Assembly: GCF_024166365.1 (NCBI RefSeq)
Contig: NC_064822.1
Location: forward strand, 103,598,823-103,662,822
From: Elephas maximus indicus
Taxonomy: Eukaryota > Chordata > Mammalia > Proboscidea > Elephantidae
Length of the DNA stretch: 64,000 bases
Reading direction: 5' to 3'
Positions within the stretch are counted from its first letter, which is position 1. The number at the start of each line of letters is the position of its first letter. Both the position numbers and the translations under genes were made by a program. Below the pieces are notes generated by a model that saw only the letters and a list, made by a program, of their open reading frames with translations, did not search any database and had not been told where the DNA came from. Below, one piece after another: positions 1 to 10,585 of the stretch.

Positions 1-1180
1 AATGGGTAAATAAATTGTGGTATATTCACACAATAGAATACTACGCATCGATAAAGAACAGTGACGAATCTCTGAAACATTTCATAACATGGAGGAACCT
101 GGAAGGCATTATGCTGAGCGAAATTAGTCAGAGGCAAAAGGACAAATATTGTATAAGACCACTATTATAAGATCTTGAGAAATAGTAAACCTGAGAAGAA
201 CACATACTTTTGTGGTTACAAGGGGGGGAGGGAGGGAGGGTGGGAGAGGGTTTTTTATTGATTAATCAGTAGATAAGAACTGCTTTAGGTGAAGGGAAAG
301 ACAACACTCAATACATGGAAGGTCAGCTCAATTGGACTGGACCAAAAGCAAAGAAGTTTCCAGGATAAAATGAATGCTTCAAAGCTCAGCGGAGCAAGCG
401 CGGGGGTCTGGGGAACATGGTTTGAGGGGACTTCTAAGTCAATTGGCAAAATAATTCTATTATGAAATCATTCTGCATCCCACTTTGAAATGTGGCGTCT
501 GGGGTCTTAAATGCTAACAAGCGGCCATCTAAGATGCAGCAATTGGTCTCAACCCACCTGGAGCAAAGGAAAATGAAGAACACCAAGGCCACACGACAAC
601 TAAGAGCCCAAGAGACAGAAAGGGCCACATGAACCAGAGACCTACATCACCCTGAGACCAGAAGAACTAGTTGGTGCCCGGCCACAATCGATGACTGCCC
701 TGACAGGGCGCACAGCAGAGGACCCCTGAGGGAGCAGGAGATCAGTGGGATGCAGACCCCAAATTCTCATAAAAAGACCAAACTTAATGGTCTGACTGAG
801 ACTGGAGGAATCCCGGCGGCCATGCTCCCCAGACCTTCTGTTGACACAGAACAGGAACCATCCCCGAAGACAACTCATCAAAAATGAAAGGGACTGGTCA
901 GCGGGTGGGAGAGAGACGCTGATGATGAGTGAGCCAATTATATCAGGTGGACACTTGAGATTGTGTTGGCAACTCTTGTCTGGAGGGGGCTGGGAGGATA
1001 GAGAGAGAGGGAAGCAGGCAAAATTGTCAAGAAAGGAGAGACTGAAAGGGCTGACTCAAGAGGGGGAGAGTAAGTGGGAGTAGGGAGTGAGATGTATGTA
1101 AACTTATATGTGCCAGACTGATTGGATTTGTAAACGTTCACTTGAAGCTTAATAAAAGTTATTAAAAAAAAAAGAAAAAA
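1..1180 (+). mobile_element. L1 LINE, 3' end (ORF2 tail and 3' UTR)
   Basis: The first 170 bases encode the end of L1 ORF2 and closely match 42000-42160 and 45830-45990. A 3' UTR of about 1 kb follows, with a G-rich tract at 222-250 and an AATAAA at 1151 leading into an A-rich tail. The 5' part lies outside the window. The tail abuts the sequence that starts each tandem OR unit, so this L1 inserted into, or bounds, the first unit. Confidence 0.9.
222..250 (+). other. G-quadruplex-type tract in L1 3' UTR
   Basis: More than four runs of three or more G are separated by single bases on the + strand. The same position in the two other L1 3' UTRs of the window is also G-rich (42211-42240 and 46046-46074). 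G-rich tracts in the 3' UTR are a known L1 trait; whether this one folds is inference. Confidence 0.6.
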
Positions 1181-1360
1181 TATATAAACATGTGCTTACG
1201 TGATTCATATATGATGCTCTTAGATTTTTATGTATATAACTTTTATGAAATAAATAAGTGAAATAAAACTAATTCAAATTTTGCATCGGTTTCCCATAGA
1301 GAAACGATGTTTTACATCTGAGCTGTTCAGGGGGTACCTGATAATCATTTGTGGTAATTT

Positions 1361-1895
1361 AAAGATGTGGCAGTCTTCTTCCATGAAGATTTCTTGTTGT
1401 TATTAGATGCAGTCGACTCATAGCAACCCTAAGTACAACAGAATGGAATGGTACCTGGTCCTGCGCCATCCTCAAAATTGTTGTTAAGCTTGAGCCCATT
1501 GTTGCAGCCACTTTGTCAATCCATCTCCTTGAGGGTCGTCCTATTTTTCACTGACCCCCCACTTTACCCAGCATGATATCCTTCCCTAGTGACTGGTACC
1601 TCCTGATAACATGTCGAAAGTATATGGGACAAATTCTCACCATCCTTTCTTGCTTCTAAGGCACATTCTGGCTGTACTTCTATACTCAGATTTGTTCATT
1701 CTTCTGGCAGTCCATTGTATGGTCAATATTCTTGGCCAACACCATAATTCTAAGGCATCAGTTCTTCTTTGTTCTTCCTTATTCATCATTGCCCATAAAG
1801 ATTTAGAGCCTTGGAAATCCTATGGGGCATCTCTATTCTGTCCTATAGGATCCGTATGAGTCGAATCCACTAGAAGGCACTGGGATTTTTATTGT
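1361..1895 (+). mobile_element. AfroSINE fragment split by an RTE1 3' end (unit 1)
   Basis: The outer parts (1361-1392 and 1793-1895) match the middle and 3' end of the long AfroSINE form seen inverted at 24680-24892. Between them lies a reverse-strand RTE1 3' end (about 1393-1792). The junctions carry near-identical copies of CCATAAAGATTT (1381-1392 and 1793-1804), which fits a target-site duplication from RTE1 landing in the SINE. The SINE head was not recognised upstream. Units 2-4 have the same structure, so the event predates the array. Confidence 0.75.
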
Positions 1896-2089
1896 GACTC
1901 AAGATATGATACACTTAAGTAAATGCTTCTTTAAATCTTAATCACTAAGCATGCAAATTTCTATAGAGCTATTGAGCAATTTGAAATACATATGTATTCA
2001 TTATACAAGAAATATTTGACAGCTAGGTTTAGGCAAATGACTAGTTATTGGATTTTTTTCCTTGAATTTGTTTTTGTTTTAATTTGTTA

Positions 2090-3720
2090 TTTTTATTTAC
2101 TCATAAACTCACATGTACACAGCAAATGAACCTCGGTGAAATTGCCTGATAATCACAGAGAGAGAACAAAACAGAGTATCAGCTGAAAAATATTTATTTC
2201 TTATCAGGAGAACACTCATTGTTTTCTTTGTCTCCTATGAATTCTTTATCAGGAGTTCACATTTGATTGTCCTAGTCATTGCTTCAACCCAGAGGTTCCA
2301 AAGACCACACTTAAAAGAACCCTATTGGTATTTCTAAAATTGCTTCATTCTTGATTGCAGTGTCTAACTTCAGGTTGCGACCACAGGGAAAAACTAACAC
2401 TGCCGCAGACATCCTCTGGGCTACAACTGATGCCTATGAGTCAACCCAGAAGCTTCCTAAGCACACCTGCTCTGTGGGTTATTTAGACAAGAAAACCTAA
2501 TAGTATCCTATATATGGCAGGAACAAGAAAAGCAGAGGGACAAATGAAGAGATGCCAGGGTGATGGTGTTAGAGACCATTTCAAAGAAAGAGCTCCATGT
2601 GGCCATTTCACTTCAACAGTGAAGAATCCAAGAGATCATTTCATGATCACCAGAATTTTACAAACTCAATCATAAAGCCAGGCATAGAAAATACTTTCTC
2701 AACAAATTTTATTCTAGTAACTGAATCAAATCAAGACCATGCAGCCACATCAAGGAGCAGATTGTGTTTTGGAGAAGGTGTGCAGGTAATATGTATTCGA
2801 GTTATGGGAAAGGAATGGGGATGTGTTGCTGGCCGAACAGTTGAAAAGTAGGGACTCAAAGTTCCCCTTGGCTCAGTTTTGGGATTTTTGGGAACAGGAC
2901 AGCAAAGCAATGGCCAGGATCAGGAAATGGACTTGGCTACCATGATAAATCCTACTGGTGACCAAAAGGTAGATTCTTGCACAACAGATCACAGCTGAAG
3001 CTGACTAACATGTGGAATTCAAATGTCAGAGCTTTTTATAAACCATACCTGAAAGTCAGGTCAAAACCAAATTCAAGAGACATGGGAGAGTCCAGCCCTT
3101 GAATGCTGAGAAAAAGGTCTTGGGATGAATGCAAATATCTGCACAACTGAGATATAGCAAAACCGAATGTTCTATATCCCTCTATTTTAAGAAGGCGTCT
3201 TAGATTATGCAAAGAAAAATTCTTTATTAAGAACCTCTTTCTGTAGGGGCAGGGAGAAGCAGCTGCTGGAAATTCCATAGTAATTTAAGTGTCCTGGCAA
3301 GCTGTCAAAGTTCCAGGAGCATGGATTCTTGAAATTCTATTCCTCCTTTTCATGTTTCCTACTCGCCTGGCTGAGTTGTCCATGTCGTGGACACTGGCAT
3401 GGTACTACAATCCCCTCCTCCTTATTTGCCTAGGGGCTTGGCCCTTTACAAGGTGCACATCCATTCCAGAAAGTGATTTCAGTGCTGGACTTAGGGGGGC
3501 CATCTTCTCTTTCCCTTGTCCTTCTTAAGACTGGGTGCCCTTTACTTCTGAGTGAAATTACCCTCAGTAGCTTCAAGGTATTTAGTGCTTCTAAGGGGAA
3601 AGCTCTATTGAGCATCAAAATGCCAAACTACCCTTCAACTTGGGAGGATGAAAAAGGAGAGCAGACACCTTTGGTAATTTCAAATGGCTCTTACACTACC
3701 TTCCCTAAAAAGTGACAACT
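2090..3720 (+). other. Conserved OR upstream block, unit 1
   Basis: Non-repetitive DNA 0.9-2.6 kb before the OR exon, kept in units 2-4 and recognisable before the older fifth gene (51385-53095). No frame stays open between copies, so it is not coding. It contains CCTATATATGGCAG at 2507-2520, which fits both a TATA box and a CArG box and recurs in all four units. OR promoters and non-coding first exons usually lie at this distance, so this is a candidate promoter region; the function is inferred. Confidence 0.4.
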
Positions 3721-3762
3721 GTGGCGAGAACAGCTTTAACCTGATAGGAGATTACTGCTCAT

Positions 3763-4073
3763 GTTGTTATTGTCCTTCTTAGGTGCTGTACAGGCAATTC
3801 TGACTCATAGTGACCCTGTGCACAAGGGAACGAAACACTGCCAGGTCCCGTGTCATTGCTCGTAATTGTTGCTATGCTTGAACCCATTGTTGCAGCCACT
3901 ATGTCAATCCACCAGTCCTCCTCTTTTTCGATGGCCCTCTATTTTACCAACAAGATGTCCTTCTCCAGCAACTGATCCCTCCTGTTAATAGGTCCAAAGT
4001 ATGTGAGACATAGTCTTGCTATGCTTGCATCTAAGGATTATTCTGGTTGTACTTCTTTCAAGACAGATTAATA
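3763..4073 (-). mobile_element. RTE1 LINE 3' end, in units 1 and 3 only
   Basis: Starts with a GTTGTTATTG tail and runs backwards through the RTE1 3' end (about 310 bases, 5'-truncated). The same insertion lies at 21259-21571 in unit 3. Units 2 and 4 read straight across the site (about 12435 and 31040). The flanks in unit 3, ATCCTACA and ATCTTGCA, look like a decayed short target duplication. Confidence 0.8.
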
Positions 4074-4124
4074 AATCCTGCTTGAGGATTTATTAATAAT
4101 AATGATAATTTAAATTGAGCAGTA

Positions 4125-4268
4125 TTGTAGAGGTTTTTAAAATGTACTTTATATGTATTATCATATTTAATTCTCATAAAACCCTAACAGGGGGGTATAT
4201 TATTCCAATTTTAAGAATGTAAACAAAGACCCAAGAGCCTACATCCCTGGTCATTACACATTTGTCTA
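4125..4268 (-). mobile_element. MIR SINE fragment, unit 1
   Basis: The order of short motifs (TTAATTCTCATAAAACCCT, then a TTCCAATTTTAAGAATGTAAA-like step, then a run resembling the inverted MIR tRNA-like region) matches the reverse complement of MIR with an internal deletion. A longer MIR in the same orientation lies before the fifth OR (53690-53915), so it was probably present before all five genes separated. Confidence 0.55.
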
Positions 4269-4312
4269 CCCACATTTTGGGCTTCATCATTAAGAAATAC
4301 TCATGTTTTACC

Positions 4313-4544
4313 ACATACATGAGACCAAACGGGAGGCTCCTGTCGGGAGGCAGGATAAGAAGGCAGGAAAGGACAGGAACTGGTTGAAAGGACACAGGGA
4401 ACCTAGGGTGGAAATGGGGAGCATGCTGACTTATTGTGAGGATTGCAGCTAATGTCACAAAACAATACGTGAATAAATTTTTCTGTGAGAAATTAACTTG
4501 AGCCGTAAACATTCACCTAAAGCACAATAAATAAATAAATTGCC
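4313..4544 (+). mobile_element. L1 3'-end fragment just upstream of OR, unit 1
   Basis: Ends in the L1 3'-UTR signature (GTAAAC.TTCACCTAAAGCAC followed by AATAAATAAATAAA) on the + strand. The same fragment is at 21822-22060 in unit 3 and absent from units 2 and 4. In unit 1 the sequence right of it jumps to the bases just before the splice acceptor, so about 450 bases of upstream DNA present in unit 3 are deleted here. Confidence 0.75.
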
Positions 4545-4604
4545 CATGTAAATGAAAATCAATGGAGTGTGAACATTGGTTGGAAGACAATAGAAATCTC
4601 ACTG

Positions 4605-4628
4605 CCATGTTTTTCTGTTCATTTTTAG
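4605..4628 (+). promoter_or_regulatory. Splice acceptor of the OR coding exon, unit 1
   Basis: A pyrimidine-rich run ending in TTTTTAG lies 16 bases before the ATG. Its shape and distance to the start are kept in all five OR genes, which fits the usual OR layout of non-coding 5' exons joined to one coding exon. Confidence 0.65.
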
Positions 4629-4644
4629 GGATAAGATTTTGTAA

Positions 4645-5568
4645 ATGGCCTCGAGGAACCACAGTACCATCACCGAGTTCTTCCTCCTTCGGCTGTCTGC
4701 TGACCCCAAGATCCAGGCTCTACTCTTTGTGCTCTTCCTGGGGATTTACCTCCTGACCATGCTGGGGAACCTGATGATGCTGCTGGTCAACAGGACCGCT
4801 TCTCACTTCCACTCACCCATGTACTTCTTCCTGAGTCGCCTTTGCTTCTCTTCGGTCACAGTACCCAAGATGCTGGAGAATCTTCTGTCTCAGAAGAAAG
4901 CCACCTCAGTGAGGGGCTGCCTGGCTCAGATAGTCTTTGTGTTTATCACTGGAGGGACTGAAGCCTGTCTTCTTTCGGTGATGGCCTATGACTGCTATGC
5001 TGCCATCTGCCCCCCTCTGCTCTATGGCCAGGTGTTGAGTAAACAGTGGTGTGTGCAGCTTCTGTGGGGCTCATGGGGCTTGGGCTTTCTGGACACAGTC
5101 ATTAATGTCATTCTGGCAAAGAAAATGGACTTCTGTGATACCTACATCATCCCACACTATAGCTGTGAGTTGCCCTCTATCTTCCTTCTGTCTTGCTCTG
5201 ATGTCTCCACCAACTTCCTTGTCATGCTCTGCTCTATTATCCCACATGGACTTACAACTTTCCTTTTAATATTTTTCTCTTATGTCTGCATCTTCTTCAC
5301 CATCCTTAGCATCACTTCCACTTCTGGCAGAAGCAAGACATTTTCCACCTGTTCCTCCCACCTCGCTGCAGTGATCTTCTTCTATGGGTCAGGTTTTCTT
5401 CGATATTTCATGCCATCCTCAGGCTTGGCCCTTGAGTCGATCTTCTCTGTGCAGTATGGTGTGATCACACCCATACTGAATCCCCTCATCTACAGCCTGA
5501 AGAACAAGGAGGTGAAGGCAGCTGTGAGAAGACCACTGGGAAAGTATTTACAATGTTTGCAATGGTAG
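4645..5568 (+). CDS. Olfactory receptor, OR8S/OR8T-like, probably decayed
   Basis: Open frame of 307 residues encoding a seven-helix odorant receptor (GPCR) of the olfactory neuron membrane. Visible hallmarks are the N-terminal glycosylation site NHS (5-7), GN in TM1 (41-42), the TM3 cysteine in GCLAQ, the TM6 run KTFSTCSSHL and NPLIYS in TM7. Compared with its three tandem paralogues it lacks five residues after FFLS (near 64), removing the end of TM2 with the conserved Asp. DRY has become DCY (Arg to Cys at 117) and CHPLLY is CPPLLY. Asn and Ala replace Ile and Asp in NRTASHFHSP. The frame is open, but loss of both the TM2 Asp and the DRY Arg makes normal signalling unlikely; I read it as a pseudogene without a stop. 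The start is the ATG 16 bases after the shared splice acceptor. AATAAA overlaps the bases right after the stop (5569-5574). Confidence 0.9.
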   Translation: MASRNHSTITEFFLLRLSADPKIQALLFVLFLGIYLLTMLGNLMMLLVNRTASHFHSPMYFFLSRLCFSSVTVPKMLENLLSQKKATSVRGCLAQIVFVFITGGTEACLLSVMAYDCYAAICPPLLYGQVLSKQWCVQLLWGSWGLGFLDTVINVILAKKMDFCDTYIIPHYSCELPSIFLLSCSDVSTNFLVMLCSIIPHGLTTFLLIFFSYVCIFFTILSITSTSGRSKTFSTCSSHLAAVIFFYGSGFLRYFMPSSGLALESIFSVQYGVITPILNPLIYSLKNKEVKAAVRRPLGKYLQCLQW

Positions 5569-5811
5569 AATAAAGAAAGGTCATGATGGGGAATTCAGAG
5601 AGAAACTCATGTAGCAAGACACTAAGGAGAACATTCTGATTGCTCATTATAAGAAATTTGGCAAAATAAATCAGAAATAACTAAGAAAGCAACACAGACT
5701 TATTATAGTGTGTATCATTGAGTTCAACCCCACTCAGAGGCAGAAAAATGTATTAAATATTCATGCCAAACCATAAAAAAATTGTTATGAACATGTCCAC
5801 CTATAATTCTC

Positions 5812-5868
5812 TTGTGTGTGTGTTCTGTGTGTTTGTCCATGTTTTTGTGTGTGTGTGTGTGTGTATGT
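5812..5868. repeat. TG microsatellite, unit 1
   Basis: Interrupted (TG)n tract about 250 bases after the OR stop. Versions of different length and interruption pattern sit at the same place in units 2-4. Confidence 0.9.
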
Positions 5869-6489
5869 GTAGTTAGGTTTGATGTAAATTAGCTGTCATT
5901 CTTCGTCGTTAAGTTTGGGAAAAGCAATGAAAGCTATAGTTTTTCTCAATAGAAAAGTACCTGAATCTTTTGAAGAGAAAGGTCATAATGAGTTTCACAG
6001 GGGCATAAGGTAATGAGTTCTGGTTAGAGTTGCAGAAAAAGAAATTATTGAGTCACCCTAATAGGATTGAAACCCTCCAAGATGTTTGCTGTTACATGGA
6101 GCTTAATCTGGAAACTAAGGCCTTTAGGAAAACCCACTCCTAGCATAGCTGACCTGGTTGTACTCATTTCCCTGTTTTAAGCAGGCCCACAGCCTCAGGA
6201 AGAAGAACACTTCTTAGGAAAACAGGATGGAAAAGAACAGAAATACCAGGACAATGCAGAATCTGAGGGGATCTCATATAATCACTTTACCAGTGACTAT
6301 CTGAGTCTTCAGCTGAAGGACTGAAGTTCTTTTCAGAACTCTTCCATAAGGCTTAAAGGTGGGACTTGGGATGAAAGGAATGTGTGGGAATGTCTCCAAA
6401 TACGCAGATATAGGTTGTGATTCTGGGCAGATTTGCAAAATAGGACACGTTTGGTGGCGTCTACCTTCCCTTTGTGCATTCTTCCCAAT

Positions 6490-6569
6490 CTTTGATAGCT
6501 TGCCAGGACAGCTAAATTATTATGGCATCACCAGCAGCTGCCTCTCCCTGCCTCTACAGAAGGAGGTTC
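6490..6569 (-). repeat. 80-bp inverted copy of OR upstream DNA (filler)
   Basis: This stretch is close to the reverse complement of 3230-3309 in the same unit, and of the matching parts of units 2-4 (about 20728-20806 in unit 3). Units 2-4 instead have about 300-400 bases here, including most of a SINE. The left join shares CTTTGAT with both the inverted source and the unit 3 sequence at 24600; the right join shares TTC. This looks like a deletion repaired with a templated inverted insert. Confidence 0.75.
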
Positions 6570-6570
6570 A

Positions 6571-6613
6571 ATTAGCAGCTTAGTGTTTAACCACTGCACC
6601 ACCACGGCACCTT
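6571..6613 (-). mobile_element. AfroSINE remnant, unit 1
   Basis: Only the inverted SINE head (TTAACCACTGCACCACCA) remains. The full copy is present at 15007-15213, 24680-24892 and 33571-33780. The rest was lost in the rearrangement at 6490-6569. Confidence 0.7.
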
Positions 6614-6860
6614 TCTAAGTTGCCCAATAGTCCAGTAACAATTTGCTGAAACTGAATTTTCCTAAATGTCCTTTATCCTAATTATGCATTTCTATAGTAA
6701 TACATTTATGCAGACTCTATCACCAAAGCATTTCCAAATTTCATATATGAGGGAAACATTTGAGCCCATTTAGTATTTTGGGATATTTTTCTCTTCCCTT
6801 CTGGAGAATTTGAGAGATCATTAGTCAATTGATTCAAAGGCATTTCACCTTGATAATTTT

Positions 6861-7424
6861 ATTCTTTTATTTTAAACATTTTATTGTGCATTAGGTGAAA
6901 GTTTACAGAGCAAATTAATTTCCCACTGGATAGTGTGTACAAAAAGTGTTCCCTGACATCAGTTTCATTCCCCACAGTGTGTCAGCCCTTTCCCCATTTT
7001 GGCCCTGGATTCCTAGTTTCCTTTCATCTTGATTTCTACCCCTTCTTCCCTTCTTATCTTTGCTTTTGGGCAAATGTTGCCCTTTGGGTCTGGTATAATT
7101 GATTATTCTAAGGAGCATGTCCTTCTCAGGTGTTATTGTGTATTTTTTGAGTCTATCTAAGGTTTGGCAGAAGAAGTGGTCTCTGGGAATAGCTTCTGTT
7201 CCAGGTCATAAAGGTATCTTGGCACCATAGTCTTGGGGGTTCTTACAGTCTCATTCAGATGAGTAAGTCCAATATTTTTTGTGAATTTGATTTTTTGTTC
7301 TACAATTTTTCTCCCACTCTGTCTGGGACCCTCTGTTTTGATCCCAGTCAGGGTAATTGGTAGTGATAGCCAGACATCTTCTGCTCTCTGGGTTGTGTAG
7401 GGTATAGTTCCTATGGTCCATTAG
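6861..7424 (-). mobile_element. L1 3' UTR fragment, unit 1
   Basis: Reverse-strand L1 3' end beginning with the inverted tail and GTGCATTAGGTGAAAGTTTAC, shared with units 2 and 3. In unit 1 the far end is lost: sequence jumps at about 7424 to DNA lying 70 bases beyond the L1 in unit 2. Confidence 0.8.
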
Positions 7425-8597
7425 TTGCTTCCTTTTTGGCTATTTTTACTCATATTTGTACGCATTTTAGCTCATAAAAAATTATGGATTATTTTGGCAC
7501 CTGCTCAATATTCAATTTTAAATAATAAGGTATTGCTCTGTTGACAGCAAGTGTGACAGTGTGGCATGGATACAATACGGTATGGCATTTGTTGTTCCCT
7601 TTCAGTTACCTTTTCACTATATTAAAAACAAAAGGTAAACTAGGTCATGTTGTACTCATTAGTGTTAGCCAGTATTTTCTAATTTTAAAGAAATTGAATT
7701 ATCAGAAGTTTTCATACACAGAAATGATAAGTTAATCTTCCCCGCTTTTGTGAAATCTTGTATTTATGAGTCACTTTCTTGGTGCCTCCTTTACTTGACT
7801 TCAGGAAGGGAAGCCACCCATCACTCCCCCAAAAGGAGGGGAGGAAACTATAAATGTACCACAATTCCCCACAAGGGCTAGGGCATCAAGACTCCCTCTT
7901 TCTCCTTTTGTCCTTAGAATTTCTTTTAAGTACTGTTAAGTATGTGTCAGGGTATTGATTCCAGTAGTAGATCTACTGGGAATAAGCCAAGGGGATAAAT
8001 GTCTGGCCCTCAGTTGTTGGCAGTTCTATTTAAAATGAGGAAATCTAACATTTATTCCACTGTGAGCCCTAATACCAACTGCAGCCCAAAAGGGAAATTC
8101 CCGTTGACATATTATTTTGTTTTTTTATGCCTAATAAAAATCATACAGCCTGTGCAATTTTATATGCAGATTTTTTACTTAAATTATATTGTCAGTACTT
8201 TTCATGTGAATGAAAACCCTTTGTGAATACCATTTTCAATTATTTTAATAATCTATTAAGCATATATTCCAAAATGTATTTAGCAATTTTCCATCCTTGT
8301 AAATATTTTAATAGTTCACTATTAAAATTTATTTCCTCAAATATTTTAGAACACAGTTCAAGGTAGCATTTTCAGTTTTTAAAATAACAATATGTAAAAT
8401 ATCTCAGTATAATGAGTTGTTGGTATTTGTAATTAGACTGAGAGTTGGAATTATTGGATCAGTACATGTGATGTTTGTTAACTGTCTTGGAAAATATTCA
8501 CAGATTATTTTGCAAAAAGTCTTGTTCATCACTTTACTGTGATGCCAGCAATGTATGGGAATCCTCAGTCTCCCCACTGTAGACTGTATTAGATATA

Positions 8598-8759
8598 AAA
8601 CCGCTGAAACCCATTGCCACCTAGTCAATAGCGACTTATCAAGGCCGAATAGAACAGAGTAGAGCTGCCCCATAGTTTTCAAGAAGTTCCTGGTGGATTC
8701 AAACTGCTGACCTTTGGTTAGCAGCTGTAGCACTTAACCACTGTGCCACCAAGGTTTCC
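8598..8759 (-). mobile_element. AfroSINE, private to unit 1
   Basis: Short-form AfroSINE in reverse orientation, flanked by a perfect 12-bp target duplication GTATTAGATATA (8586-8597 and 8760-8771). Units 2 and 3 have a single uninterrupted version of this site (about 17532 and 27172), so the SINE arrived after the units had separated. Confidence 0.9.
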
Positions 8760-8779
8760 GTATTAGATATACTTCATTC

Positions 8780-9430
8780 AAAACACCGACATGCCAATCA
8801 AATGTTTGGAAGAGATACAAGTACACATTTCGCAAAAGGAGAACAGAATTGTCCAGTGAATACGTAAAAATATTCACTCCAGTGAGTGTAAAGCATAAGT
8901 TAAAATGTAATATAATTTTTGATCAAGAATTTTAAGGAATAAATATGCCAGTTGTAGTCAATGTTGGTGAGAATCTAAAGAGATAAGCGCATTCATAAGT
9001 TTTAGGCAAAAGTTTAAACTGATTCAACATTTCTGGAAATATGTGATACTATGTGTCAGGAGCTTTCACAAAGACCATATTCTTTACCCCAGAATTACTA
9101 GGTTAAAAAAAAAAAGTATTCAGACATTCCATCAAATTTTAGGTACAGCGCTGTTTATCAGATAGTTACTCATGATAGCAAAGAAACATATATACTGTAC
9201 TCTTTAACTGTTTTCCAGTTTGATTAAGTAGTTTGATTAAAGTAAACACATGCTATTGATTACTATAATCCATATTTAGAAATAACATTTAGTAATGTGA
9301 AGAAAGTCTACGTATTAAAATCCTAATTTAAAAAGATACAAAACTAAATTCAGAGTTAATCCACTGTTTATCAATGTTTAATGTGCATATGAAATACCTG
9401 GGATGTGACCGAATGTAAATCCATATTCAG
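8780..9430 (+). mobile_element. Very old L1 remnant (L1M-type), unit 1
   Basis: Heavily decayed. The order of weak matches (ACACATTTCGCAAAAGGA, TGTTGGTGAGAATCT, CAGAATTACTAGGTT, AGCAAAGAAACATATATACT) follows the last part of L1 ORF2. No frame survives. The same remains occur in units 2-4, so it predates the array. Confidence 0.45.
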
Positions 9431-9437
9431 TAAATCA

Positions 9438-9520
9438 GGCCTGGGCCTAAGAGTCTGCATTTCTAACAAGTTCCCAGATGTGTTAATAATGCTGATCTAT
9501 AGACTATATTTGAGTATGAA
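9438..9520. mobile_element. MER5A-like DNA transposon fragment, unit 1
   Basis: Contains AGTCTGCATTTCTAACAAG followed by TTCCCAGATG, a core of the non-autonomous hAT element MER5A. Shared with units 2 and 3. Confidence 0.6.
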
Positions 9521-9552
9521 GGGTATAATCAATTTTGAGAGCAAAATTTAGT

Positions 9553-9597
9553 AGAAAGACAGATAGAAAAACAGATATATAGAAAAATAGACAAGTT
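9553..9597. repeat. GATA/GACA-type microsatellite, unit 1
   Basis: Imperfect AGACAGATAGAAAAACAGAT repeat. Related but differently arranged repeats follow the MER5A fragment in units 2 (18343-18412) and 3 (27960-28002). Confidence 0.75.
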
Positions 9598-10059
9598 TAA
9601 AGGCTAAATACCAGAGTATTCTCTAAATGTGATAAGAGAGCATTTTATCTTCTTATTTATGGATTTCTTTTACTTGAGCCTGTGATACTTAATTCTAACA
9701 TGTTTTTTCTTTATTTCGTAGATACTCAATATAGAAACATAGAGAATTCTCTTTAAAAGAGTAAATAATAGAAATAATACAAAACACTCTCAATTTAAAG
9801 ATAACTACTATTTATACTTAGTACATGTTTTTCATATACGGGTATATGCAGACACACATATAAAAAATATATAAACATGTTTGTACACAATTCATATATG
9901 ACACTCTCAGATGTTATATATCTATATATATATCTTGTATAATGAGATAAATAAGCAAAATAAAAATAATTGAAGTTTTGCATAGATTTCCTATAGAGAA
10001 AAAATGTTTTAGACCTGAGCTGTTTGATGGGATGGCTACTAACCATTTGAGGCTAATTA

Positions 10060-10585
10060 AAGATGTGACACTCTGCTTCTATAAAGTTTTCTTGTTGTTG
10101 TGTTGTTCTTAGATAGAGTTGATTTGTAGTGACCCTACATACAACAGAAGGAAACAGTGCCTGGCCCTGCCTCATCCTCAAAATTGTTGTTGAGTTTGAG
10201 CCAGTCGTTGCACTCACTTTTTCAATCCATCGCCTTGAGGATCATCCTCTTTTTCACTGACCCTCTGCCTTTTCAAGTATGATGTCCTTCCCCAGGGACT
10301 TATACCTCCTGGTAGCATGTTGAAAGTCTACGTGAGACAAATTCTTGCCATTCTTGCTTCTAAGGAGCATTCTGGCTGTACTTCTTCAAACTCAGACTTG
10401 TTCATTCTTTTGGCAGTCCATGGAATAATCAATATTATTGGCCAATACCGTAATTCTCAGGCATCAATTCTCTTTTGGCCTTCCTCATTCATTGTCCATA
10501 AAGATTTAAGCGTTGGAAACTCTATAGAGAAGTTCTACTCTGTCCCAAAGGATCGGTATGAGTCGGAATAACTCGGTTTTTTATT
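10060..10585 (+). mobile_element. AfroSINE fragment split by RTE1 3' end (unit 2)
   Basis: Same nested structure as at 1361-1895: SINE parts at about 10060-10090 and 10496-10585, with reverse RTE1 about 10091-10495 between them. CCATAAAGATTT is at the right junction (10496-10507) and a decayed copy ATAAAGTTTT at the left (10081-10090). Confidence 0.7.

Larger units (their letters stand above)
1181..9869 (+). repeat. Tandem OR unit 1
   Basis: First of four large direct repeats, marked from the shared TATATAAACA-type start to the same point in the next unit (about 8.7 kb). It contains a split SINE, a conserved upstream block, one OR coding exon, a TG repeat, a SINE remnant, an L1 3' end and old LINE remains in the same order as units 2-4. 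Unit-specific changes are a deletion just upstream of the OR, an inverted filler at 6490-6569, a deletion at the end of the L1 (about 7424) and a private SINE at 8598. Stretches between the listed elements are non-repetitive unit sequence with no gene seen. Confidence 0.85.

Noticed and set aside
2860-2880. TTCCCCTTGG as an EBF/Olf-1 site
   Set aside because: It recurs in most upstream blocks but misses part of the consensus palindrome; without binding data it is too weak to list as a feature.
2597-3715. Short frames of 60-84 codons in the conserved upstream block
   Set aside because: The frames are not kept open in the matching blocks of the other units, and they carry no recognisable domain.
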